A stretch of 47,095 nucleotides of DNA from Micromonospora gifhornensis. Its GTDB lineage: Bacteria > Actinomycetota > Actinomycetes > Mycobacteriales > Micromonosporaceae. Where the stretch lies: assembly GCF_016863515.1 (NCBI RefSeq), contig NZ_BOPA01000042.1, positions 1 through 47,095 of the forward strand, written 5' to 3'. Below the pieces are notes generated by a model. The model saw only the letters and a list, made by a program, of their open reading frames with translations. It was not told the DNA's origin and did not search any database. Every line of letters begins with the position of its first letter. Position 1 is the stretch's first letter. Positions 17,820-25,752 of the stretch are shown here, piece by piece. Made by a program: the position numbers and the translations under genes.

Positions 17820-19327
17820 CACGGCGTCACCTCAGCGGCATGCCGGCCGGGGCGCCAGGTGTCGCCGTCGTGGGACAGTACATTCAGTTGCTGCATGACG
17901 TTCGTAAAGGTCGGCAGCCGCAGAGAGACCGCCGCTCGGCCTTCCCGGCCCTCCAGGCGCCATCGGTCTCCGACGCGCCGCAGCCGTGTGGGAAGCCGCA
18001 GCCCGTACCGGGTCCACTGCATTTTTTGCCGGCTCACCGCCTCGGCCCGATGGAACAGCGCGCCCGTGAGATCCGAGACAGCATCGGCCAGCGGCCGGTG
18101 ACCGTCGCGGGCCAGCCACGCTGCGACGAACCCGGGCCCCAAGTCGTCGGAGAACGCGCCGACAAAGGCATCCCGGGCGGCCGGGTCCAGGTGGTCCATG
18201 CGTCGGGCGCCTACAGCGAGCAGCCGCAGCATGCCGAACACAGTCCAGTCGTCGCTGTTCAACGCTTCGTCGTACAGGTCATGCTCGACCGGCAGTGGGG
18301 TGCCGACGCCGTCGACCACCGGAGGGAGACCGTCGACGAGCGCCTCGCGAACGGTCGCGTCCGGAAGATCGCGGACGAACTCGGCGGTCGCCTGCTCCAG
18401 GGTGCCGGTGCCGGACAGCGGCGACACCAACCGCGCCCAGATGAGCCGCCACGCCCAAACCGACCAGTTGCGCAGCAGCGCGCCACGCCAAACAAGGGCA
18501 TGACGGTAGAGGTCCTCCCCCACCACCTCCCGCAGGCCCGGCCGGAAGCAGCACCACCGGTCCATGGACATGTCGATCGACTCACCATCGACGTGCTCGC
18601 CGGCGAGCGCCTCCACGAGTATCGCCGCGCTGCTCCGATGGGTTTGGGCGTAACCAGGACGCTCCGGGCCGGCGAAGTAGGCATTTCGGACGCACTCACC
18701 GTCGGACGCGTCGCCCATGGCGCACACGCACAGGTGGCGCAGGGCGTCGAGGTCCGCCAGGGAGAGCGGCTTCTCCCGTTGCGCCACGCTCAGTATCTCG
18801 TCGAGGGCGGCGAGCTGGTCGGTACCCGCCGCCGGCCCAGGCAGGGGGATTCGTCCCCCGTCGGTGAGGCCGAGCACCGCCTCGATTCCCGCATACGTCT
18901 GCAAATAGCCGCCCCGGACCCGGCTGTACGCGTCGGCTACCCGGCCGACATCGACGGCACGATGGCGCTGCAGTTCAGGCCTGATTGTGTTCACGCCGTG
19001 CGGCCCGAAAGACCCCGCCCGTAGGTGGTGATCGTCCTCTGCCTCACCGTGAGCGATGGACACCGCGCCCAGGACGACCTCGCTGCGTCGGACCAGCGCA
19101 CGGAACGCTTTCAAGTCCTTGTCATCGGTCCAGCCACACCGCTGTGCCTCGATCGCGAGGCGGGCGTGCAGAGCCAAATAACGGGCATGAGGGGTGGTGG
19201 TGATGACACCGGGAATCAACGCCGCAGCATGCGCCCCAATCACGGTTTCGACGGCAAGCGGCTGACGGCCGGTGTCCTCGGGAGTATCCGGCTTGAGCGT
19301 CCAAGCCGGACCCAGCATGACGGTCAC
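17819..19327 (-). CDS. Conserved-looking 502-aa protein of unknown function, PLD operon
   Basis: The start is ambiguous: GTG 19333, GTG 19327 or ATG 19318. GTG 19327 is favoured because gggggag lies six bases upstream. Early sequence includes AALIPGVITTTPHARYLALH and FRALVRRSEVVLGAVSIAHG, then a Tyr-rich block VADAYSRVRGGYLQTYAGIE. A later Arg/Trp-rich helix, WRGALLRNWSVWAWRLIWAR, could bind nucleic acid. The PGV.TT..ARYLAL.ARL string recalls DUF6361-type proteins found beside PLD and helicase genes, but only faintly and from memory. The stop codon overlaps the PLD start, so the two products are made in step and are likely partners. There is no signal peptide, membrane segment or known catalytic motif. 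Confidence 0.75.
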   Translation of the reverse strand: MTVMLGPAWTLKPDTPEDTGRQPLAVETVIGAHAAALIPGVITTTPHARYLALHARLAIEAQRCGWTDDKDLKAFRALVRRSEVVLGAVSIAHGEAEDDHHLRAGSFGPHGVNTIRPELQRHRAVDVGRVADAYSRVRGGYLQTYAGIEAVLGLTDGGRIPLPGPAAGTDQLAALDEILSVAQREKPLSLADLDALRHLCVCAMGDASDGECVRNAYFAGPERPGYAQTHRSSAAILVEALAGEHVDGESIDMSMDRWCCFRPGLREVVGEDLYRHALVWRGALLRNWSVWAWRLIWARLVSPLSGTGTLEQATAEFVRDLPDATVREALVDGLPPVVDGVGTPLPVEHDLYDEALNSDDWTVFGMLRLLAVGARRMDHLDPAARDAFVGAFSDDLGPGFVAAWLARDGHRPLADAVSDLTGALFHRAEAVSRQKMQWTRYGLRLPTRLRRVGDRWRLEGREGRAAVSLRLPTFTNVMQQLNVLSHDGDTWRPGRHAAEVTP

Positions 19328-19333
19328 GAGCAC

Positions 19334-19854
19334 TCCCCCACACTCGCCCGCTGGACGGAGAGATCCACCGCGCTACCGAACCAGACAGAAAGAGCAGCAC
19401 CAGCGAAGTGACAGATAGCCGACATGCACACGGGAGAAGGACGGAGGACGAGCCCCCATGTGAGCCCCGAAGCGTCTCGGAGGAGCGGCTGGTGCCAATC
19501 GGCGAGGAGGGCATCGCTCGGTGCTGAACGGTGAAGCGCACCGCCCCAGGTTCGGCGGGCGGCCCGAGGAACGGGCCGGTCGAAGACCGGACCGCGCCCC
19601 GGACCGACCCAACCGGGCCGCAGGCAAGACCCCAAAGAAGCTAAGCGCTGCCTGAAGCAGCGTCTCGCGGACGTCGGCTTACCGCACCATGATCCAAAGC
19701 ACGGGAACCTCGCGTTGCCGGACGCAGTGCGGCAACGGTGGCGCGGTGTCGAGGTCGATTTCCTCCACTGCGGCGGGCTGCTCGTGAACATGCCGCTCTA
19801 GGTTGCTGGACTGGCCCTATTGCAGTGAAGTCTTCATTCGACTTCTATGGAGCT
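19334..19854. other. Divergent intergenic region with a possible decayed small gene
   Basis: This 521-bp region separates the PLD operon from the pPIWI_RE operon and must hold both promoters. On the plus strand, 19628-19801 reads DPKEAKRCLKQRLADVGLPH, then GNLALPDAVRQRWRGVEVDF and LHCGGLLVNMPL before a stop; it is protein-like but has no start in frame. A GTG near 19531 opens a different frame that ends beside it, so this may be a frameshifted gene of about 90 residues. I do not recognise it. A long minus-strand frame (19324-19791) looks non-coding. Confidence 0.35.
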
Positions 19855-21114
19855 ATGCCATCTCCCCTGCGCACGATTGACCCCGCACGGCTGGTGGCTC
19901 GGCGTGTCGAGGCTGGGCTGACGCGTGAAGTGCTGGCCTCGCGAGTTGGCGTGTCACGTCGGATGATCTTCTTCTACGAGCAAGGCGCTCACACACCGAC
20001 GCCGGCACGTCTAGAACGGCTGGCCAAGGCGCTCGGATGCGAGGTCGGCGCGTTAACGGGGGGCCCGCGGGGGCAGGAAACGCTCATCGACCTGAGATAT
20101 GCCGCCGGGCTGACGTTGGAGGGCACTACTGAGATCCTCCGTGGTTCTGAGGCAGGCAGGGACCTTCACGTGTCCGCCTCGAAACTCTCTGCCCTGGAGA
20201 GCGGTCGGCCGGTGCGTGGACGGCGCTGGCTGGATCCCGATGCGACGGGTCGGCTGCTCCCTCAGTTGGCTAAGGCGTACGGGATGCCGGTTCGGATGGT
20301 GCTGGACGCGTGGATGCGTACCCGGGTTGGCGAGCCTGTCCCGGCGCTTCGAGGGAAGCGCGACAGAGCGCCCTCACGGGCGGCCCTGGCGGTGTGGGAG
20401 TCGCTGAACGAACGCCAGCAGGTCTATCTGGGGGAGATCATGCGGGACGATCGCATGACCGAGACCGAGATGTGGATGCGGCGTGTACAGCGACTCTCCG
20501 TGCCGCGAGCGGCCGAGTGGCGGCGGCTGCCGCTGGCGCTTAAGGCGCCGACGTCATTGACCGGGTACACCCGACTGCAGGAGCGGCTCCGCCGGCGAGG
20601 CGTGCACGATCCCGGTGCCGGGCAGACCGTGCACGCTCTCGCGCGGCGCGGACTGCTGATTATCACCGAGGACGTCGTGGAGCATCCCGTTGTCGGCGAG
20701 GTCGGCCGGGTGCTGGTGGAGATCACCCGCCGGGGCAGGGCGGCGGCCCGGGCAGGATTGGACGAGCTTGGCGAGCCGGAGCAGCCGACCCACCTGCTCT
20801 CGGAGTGGTTATGGGGGGTCTTGGCCCGCGTCGCCGCAGCCGAACCGGTCGGCTTGGAAGACGATCGACTGGCAGGCCGGTCGCTTTTCTACATCGGTGT
20901 GGGCTACAGCGGTAGGGCCGGCGGGCGGCCGAGCCGGGGCTTCGTGGACTCCGTCGCTGTGATGGCGCCAGACGACACCCACGTCGACGAGTACCGGTGG
21001 CGGCTGACAAGCCTCGGCAGGGCCCATGTGGTGGAGTACTTGGACGTCTACCGGGAGCTGTATCCGCGTGTGGATGCGACGGGGCTCGAGTCTCTTGTGT
21101 CCGGCTGCCGATAG
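19855..21114 (+). CDS. XRE-family regulator at the head of the pPIWI_RE operon
   Basis: This protein of about 419 residues has two helix-turn-helix units at the N-terminus. The first, VARRVEAGLTREVLASRVGV with SRRMIFFYEQGAHTPTPARL, is a canonical Cro/C1 fold. The second, LIDLRYAAGLTLEGTTEILR, continues SASKLSALESGRPVRGRRWL. The C-terminal 260 residues look like winged-helix material (RGLLIITEDVVEHPVVGEVG, VEITRRGRAAARAGLDELGE). GTG 19825 and ATG 19855 are both possible starts; neither has a good Shine-Dalgarno, and the ATG begins just before the HTH. The gene ends 32 bp before the REase gene and reads the same way, so it probably controls the operon. Such a regulator is not one of the three core genes described for pPIWI_RE islands. 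Confidence 0.8.
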   Translation: MPSPLRTIDPARLVARRVEAGLTREVLASRVGVSRRMIFFYEQGAHTPTPARLERLAKALGCEVGALTGGPRGQETLIDLRYAAGLTLEGTTEILRGSEAGRDLHVSASKLSALESGRPVRGRRWLDPDATGRLLPQLAKAYGMPVRMVLDAWMRTRVGEPVPALRGKRDRAPSRAALAVWESLNERQQVYLGEIMRDDRMTETEMWMRRVQRLSVPRAAEWRRLPLALKAPTSLTGYTRLQERLRRRGVHDPGAGQTVHALARRGLLIITEDVVEHPVVGEVGRVLVEITRRGRAAARAGLDELGEPEQPTHLLSEWLWGVLARVAAAEPVGLEDDRLAGRSLFYIGVGYSGRAGGRPSRGFVDSVAVMAPDDTHVDEYRWRLTSLGRAHVVEYLDVYRELYPRVDATGLESLVSGCR

Positions 21115-21146
21115 GAACTCGTCACCTCGTTCTGGGAGTCTTGTCG

Positions 21147-22415
21147 GTGGTGGGGGCTACCATCCGGTCCGTGACGGGTCCCATGGATGAGGATGCGCGT
21201 ACGCTGGGCGAGAACCGGATCCGCTATCTGGTGACCCGGGCCGCCTTGCATGCCGCGAAGGCGATGACCACACCTGGGCTTGCGCCGCAGCAACGCCTGA
21301 CGACTTTGATGGAGTGCCATGGCACCGTTCTAGCTGCCCGGGGCCCGGCCAGCCCCTTGTCGTTCGGGGAGTTCCGGCGCGCGGTCAGGGGCGACTTGGC
21401 GCTCTTGCTTCCAAGCGGTGTGGATCCCTTGGACCTTGGCGGGCTGCGGGTCGTGGATCAGGACGGCCAGGTCACCGAAGATGCTTTCGATCTTGACCTT
21501 GAACAGAGGATGCTGCTGCACACCCTCCGGAAGCTCGACAAGACGGCAGGGGCGGTCAGCGGCAGGGACCTGCAGTCGGAGATCGAACAAGAAACGGTTT
21601 TCATGCTGCTTAGCAAGCAAGGCGATCAGCTTGCTTATGAGGAAGGTCGAAGTGATCTGATCCGGCACCCGTCCGGACCGGTCAGCGCACTGTCGGAGCT
21701 GAAACTGCCGCCGTTGGTCGTGGACTTCTACGAGGACATCCCCTACAGCTCGGTCTATCGAGGCTGGTGGTTTCCATGCCCAATATGCAGGTGGCCTATG
21801 CGCTTGGCGCTCAGAAAGGACGCTGGTGTCTTGGTGGGGTCGGCCCGCTGCTGGCATGCTCCCCATGCCGAGATAGGGGCGGCCTACCTGTTTCGTCCAC
21901 CGACGGATGCCAGCGCGCCTGAGCTGCTGCCCGAGCCTTCCCCCGCCCGTCCCAACGGCCGCGAATCCGTGCTCTACCCGGACGTCGAGGCGCTTCCGGA
22001 AGCCCTGCCGGCGGCTGCTCATAAGGCTCTGGCCCGCGGCATTTGGCGGTACACGACGGTGCCGGGGCTGCCCGAGCTGGCGCTGCGTGACCGTCTGGCC
22101 GAGCGCGGACTCAAGGTGCAGCTATGGCCAGGGCTGGACGCCTATGACCTGCTGGTCGAGGTCGGCCCCAAGCGGGCGAAGAAGAAAGCCTTCAGGGTCG
22201 ACATCAAGGACTACACCTCGGCGGCGATGCTCGCCAAGCTCGTTCACGCTCAGGAAGGGGACAAGGGCGGCGCCGAATGGCTGGTCGTGCCGGACTACCG
22301 CTGCGGCCAGGTTCCGCTGCTGTCTGGAGTGTGCGCGAGGTACGGAATGAAGGTGGCCACCGCCTCGGCGTTCGGTGAACTGGTCTGTGAGCAGTCAGGG
22401 GTGAGCTGGACATGA
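21147..22415 (+). CDS. pPIWI_RE-associated protein: zinc-ribbon-like part plus PD-(D/E)XK REase domain
   Basis: GTG 21147 is chosen because gggag at 21134-21138 lies 8 bases upstream; ATG 21183 is an alternative. Of about 422 residues, the N-terminal 200 are helical and unassigned, possibly one of the domains named only from these islands. Near residues 207-236, WWFPCPICRWPMRL and ARCWHAPHAEIG give a C-x2-C ... C-x-H-x2-H zinc-binding pattern. The C-terminal part is a REase fold: LALRDRLAERGLKVQLWPGL, then DAYDLLVEVG (motif Asp near 330) and FRVDIKDYTSAAMLAKLVHA, in which D-I-K replaces E-x-K near residue 351, followed by a Cys-containing strand. It fits the REase protein associated with pPIWI_RE (Burroughs, Ando and Aravind 2013). 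The stop overlaps the helicase ATG by four bases. It likely provides the cutting activity. Confidence 0.85.
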   Translation: MVGATIRSVTGPMDEDARTLGENRIRYLVTRAALHAAKAMTTPGLAPQQRLTTLMECHGTVLAARGPASPLSFGEFRRAVRGDLALLLPSGVDPLDLGGLRVVDQDGQVTEDAFDLDLEQRMLLHTLRKLDKTAGAVSGRDLQSEIEQETVFMLLSKQGDQLAYEEGRSDLIRHPSGPVSALSELKLPPLVVDFYEDIPYSSVYRGWWFPCPICRWPMRLALRKDAGVLVGSARCWHAPHAEIGAAYLFRPPTDASAPELLPEPSPARPNGRESVLYPDVEALPEALPAAAHKALARGIWRYTTVPGLPELALRDRLAERGLKVQLWPGLDAYDLLVEVGPKRAKKKAFRVDIKDYTSAAMLAKLVHAQEGDKGGAEWLVVPDYRCGQVPLLSGVCARYGMKVATASAFGELVCEQSGVSWT

Positions 22416-25400
22416 ACGAGGCACCTATCAGGGAGACGGCGGTTCTCGCGGCGTTGGCTCTGGCCGCGCACTACTTCCCCCAAAAAGTCGAGGGAGATCC
22501 CCGGGCCGCTGCACCCTTCGCGGAAGCGGCCTTCCTCGTCTCCGGCAAGTACCAGGCGTGGAACCGCTGGAAGGGCCTCCCGCACAGTGAGAAGCAGCGG
22601 ATCTCGATGGTTTGCTCGATCGCGCCCGGCGAGCTGTCCGAGCATCGGGCCTTCTCGATCGCCGCCCGCGCCATCCTTGCACCGATGAGCACGGGCCAGG
22701 CGGACGAGACATCTACCATGGCCGCGTTCGAACTCGTCGGCAAGAACCCATTCACCGCCGACGCCGCCCTACCCCGAGTGGGAGGCGACCTGCTGGAGTA
22801 CGTCGACCGCCAGATTGCCCGATTCCGCCGGCCCAGCGCCCGGCCCAAGCCCCTGGACTTCGCCGGCCCCGGCACCTGGAGCACGGGAGAGATCTTCGTC
22901 AAGGAGGTAGGGCAGGTCCACGGACGGCTCACGATCCCCGCCTATCCACAGTTCACCGAGCCACTTGGCCACGACCGCCTGCCGCACGTCTCGACGGTTC
23001 CCTACCTGCCGAACGTTCCGATCCCCACCCGTGAACTTCTGCACCTAGCCGAGAAGATTGATCTCAGATACCCGCCGGATAAGCGGTACCTGCACCGGAC
23101 TCTGTCGCAACTGTTCGCCGTGTTGCAAACCACCGACACCGTGTCAGCTCGGGAGGCGCTGACGCTGGCCGCAGGTGGCCTGGAGATCTTCCATGCTCCC
23201 ACCGGCACCGGCAAGAGCGTCCTGGTTCGCGTCATGGCCGCCTGGTTCGCCGTGAACGATCGTCGAGTCGCCATCATTCTTCCGGACATCAAGGCGTGCC
23301 TGGCGGCGACGTGGAACGTGCGCGGGGACCTGGCGCATCTACACCGATCTGGCATCACAACCCGCGAGCCCACCTGCGCCCACTTGATGTCGTCATCAGG
23401 CATGCACGACCGAGCACTGAAGCTTGCCTCCTTGATCGACGAGGAGCCCGACGCCCCCGGAGAGTGGGGCGAGCGCGGCGAGCGCGACCTGGATCCGCTG
23501 GCATACGGGTGCGCGCAGAAGACGTTCCTGGAGGCCACCGGCGACTATCCGCCGGGCCGCGAGCCATGCCTGTCGCTCCACAGGCAAGGTGTGGGCTCAG
23601 CGGCGTGCCCATGGATCCCCACATGCGGGAAGTTCGCCCCGGTCTACGAGGCGTGCGCGGCAAACGTTGTCATCATGAACCACTACGTGTTCATGCAAGG
23701 CACCCTGCGAATCGGCGTGAACCTGGACAGCCGGCCCGTGCGGAGTATGACGGCGGCCGAGTTCGCGCTGCGAACCTGCCACGCGGTGCTTCTCGACGAG
23801 GTCGATCAGTTCCAGTCCCGGGCCATCGACAAGTGCGCCAGTGAAGTCGTCCTGCACTCCAGGCGGCACTGGTCAGCGGCCCCGCAGGAGATGGACACCG
23901 ACGCGAAGCGGCTGCGCATCGACGACGAGCACAGCCTGCTGCCCGCCATCAGCCACGTCCGGCTGATGGCGGAGTTCCTTCTGCTGAATATCTGCAAGAA
24001 CGCCCTGAGTCTCCACGCCACGGAGGACGACCGTGCCCAGGCCCGCATTCCGGATCAGACCAGCAGCCGATGGCATCTCGCCCGTGGCCGAGACCGTACG
24101 CTGATCCGCCTGCTCTGGCCTGATGCCGACCTCGCCGACGCGGACATTCCAGCTGAGATGTTCCAGCGCCTCAACGCGCTCATGCCCGCCCGATACCAAC
24201 GCGATGACCCTCTGGGCGCACAGGTCAGCCTTCTCGAGCCCGACTGGGACGATGTGCGGCGTGCGCTGAGTGTGCTGGTAGCGCCACGTGGTGAGCACCT
24301 TCTCGACATGGTGAAGCTGGAGCTGCACGAGCTCCTCAAGGATTGCGTGGAGGACCCGCACCGCCGTGCCCAGACGATCAACCTGCTAGTGACGCGCGCC
24401 ACCATGATCGAGCTGGACGAGGCGCTGTCGGAACTGCAGGACAGGGCCCGGGACTTTCGTTCCTCCGGGTTGCGATCGGCGCAAAAGATCTTGGATGACC
24501 TGCAGACGACAGCGATCACGTCGGTGCTGCCGCTGGGCATGCTCGGCCGCTCCATCACCGGCTACCGCGTCACCGGACTCGACGACAAGGAGAAGAACGC
24601 CGCCCTGGTCGCGCAGACCATCGCCGGAGACCCGCACACCTTCACTGCCGAGCTCGGTGGCATCGTCTCGCTCACTCTTGCGGGAATGGAGCGACCGGTG
24701 ATGGGCCTGTCGGCCACCGCCTACTTCCCTCAAGCCGTGCGTGAGCACCTGCATGCCCCCGTGCGCTGGTGGATGACCGACGCGCAGGCCAAGTCGATCC
24801 GGGCCCGCAAACATCGGATCGACTACGGTGAAGGGCATCCGCTCTTCGGGGAGCCGATCAAGATCTCGGGGTTGCACCCCAGTCGCAAGAAGGACGCGCT
24901 CATCGAGCTGGGCAGCAACCTGTACGACCAGTACATCCACCGCGAACTCGAACGCACGGCGGCCAAAGACCCCGACCGGGCCCATGTCCTGGTCGTCGCC
25001 AACTCCTACGAACAATGCGCCCTGCTCGCCCGGGGCATCGCACAAGCCGGGCGGTACAACGGTGGACTGTGCGTGGCAGTGCGGGCGCAAGACCGCCACA
25101 GCATTGACCCCGACCTGCCCCGGGACAACATCGCCGTGCGCCTGACCTCGGAGGAGTTCGAGGACTTCCCGAAGCACGGAAAGATTCTGGTCGTGCCGCT
25201 GTCACTCATCGCCAGGGGCCTCAACATCGTGGTGGGCACCCGCTCCGCGGTCCGTTCGGTCTACCTGTGTGTGCGCCCCCTGGCGCTGCTCAGCGAGCCG
25301 GCGGAGATGTACGGCAGCATCAACGCTGCCGGCCTGCGGGCTCTGCCCGCCGATGGTAGTCCTGTTCCCTCACAGGCGTTGGCGCGCGCCCGCGACTCCG

Positions 25401-25738
25401 CCTGGGAGCGCCTCGCATTGCTCCTACGCACGGCAGCCCAGTTCACCTCCATACACAAGTCTCTGCAGGAGGAGATCGTCGCAGGCATGATCGTCGACCT
25501 GATCCAGCTCGCCGGACGGGCCCGCCGCGGCGGCACGGAAGCCGTCCTGCACATGGTCGACTACGCCTTCCACGAGGACACCTGGAGCGCAGACCTGGAG
25601 ACCGTGCTGCGCCGCGTCCACTCCCAGTGGACGCCGCAGGTGCGCACTCAGATGAACAACCTGTACGGAGAGGCGCTCAACGCCTTCCTGTCCTACGCCG
25701 GCATCGAGACCCACGAACCCGGACAGCCGGGCGACTGA
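22412..25738 (+). CDS. DinG/XPD-like Fe-S helicase of the pPIWI_RE system
   Basis: This superfamily 2 helicase has 1108 residues. Residues 1-250 are an N-terminal extension of unknown fold (FSIAARAILAPMSTGQADET). Walker A is EIFHAPTGTGKSVLVRVMAA near 265, and the DEAD-like box is HAVLLDEVDQF near 459, with Val-Asp in place of Ala-His as in DinG. Four cysteines between them (YGCAQ near 366, REPCLSL near 384, SAACPWIPTC near 397-403) can hold a 4Fe-4S cluster, as in XPD and DinG. Motif VI, LIQLAGRARRGG, is near 1030. DinG-type helicases are the stated partners in three-gene pPIWI_RE islands; this one would unwind duplex or R-loop for the PIWI protein. Both neighbours are in the same transcription unit: a 4-bp overlap upstream and 14 bp downstream. 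No break is seen. Confidence 0.92.
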   Translation: MNEAPIRETAVLAALALAAHYFPQKVEGDPRAAAPFAEAAFLVSGKYQAWNRWKGLPHSEKQRISMVCSIAPGELSEHRAFSIAARAILAPMSTGQADETSTMAAFELVGKNPFTADAALPRVGGDLLEYVDRQIARFRRPSARPKPLDFAGPGTWSTGEIFVKEVGQVHGRLTIPAYPQFTEPLGHDRLPHVSTVPYLPNVPIPTRELLHLAEKIDLRYPPDKRYLHRTLSQLFAVLQTTDTVSAREALTLAAGGLEIFHAPTGTGKSVLVRVMAAWFAVNDRRVAIILPDIKACLAATWNVRGDLAHLHRSGITTREPTCAHLMSSSGMHDRALKLASLIDEEPDAPGEWGERGERDLDPLAYGCAQKTFLEATGDYPPGREPCLSLHRQGVGSAACPWIPTCGKFAPVYEACAANVVIMNHYVFMQGTLRIGVNLDSRPVRSMTAAEFALRTCHAVLLDEVDQFQSRAIDKCASEVVLHSRRHWSAAPQEMDTDAKRLRIDDEHSLLPAISHVRLMAEFLLLNICKNALSLHATEDDRAQARIPDQTSSRWHLARGRDRTLIRLLWPDADLADADIPAEMFQRLNALMPARYQRDDPLGAQVSLLEPDWDDVRRALSVLVAPRGEHLLDMVKLELHELLKDCVEDPHRRAQTINLLVTRATMIELDEALSELQDRARDFRSSGLRSAQKILDDLQTTAITSVLPLGMLGRSITGYRVTGLDDKEKNAALVAQTIAGDPHTFTAELGGIVSLTLAGMERPVMGLSATAYFPQAVREHLHAPVRWWMTDAQAKSIRARKHRIDYGEGHPLFGEPIKISGLHPSRKKDALIELGSNLYDQYIHRELERTAAKDPDRAHVLVVANSYEQCALLARGIAQAGRYNGGLCVAVRAQDRHSIDPDLPRDNIAVRLTSEEFEDFPKHGKILVVPLSLIARGLNIVVGTRSAVRSVYLCVRPLALLSEPAEMYGSINAAGLRALPADGSPVPSQALARARDSAWERLALLLRTAAQFTSIHKSLQEEIVAGMIVDLIQLAGRARRGGTEAVLHMVDYAFHEDTWSADLETVLRRVHSQWTPQVRTQMNNLYGEALNAFLSYAGIETHEPGQPGD

Positions 25739-25752
25739 AGAGAAGAGGACGC

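Noticed and set aside
19324..19791. Minus-strand frame upstream of the 502-aa PLD partner
   Set aside because: Composition is Arg/Ser/Pro-rich shadow type, and it covers the region where the two divergent promoters must lie.
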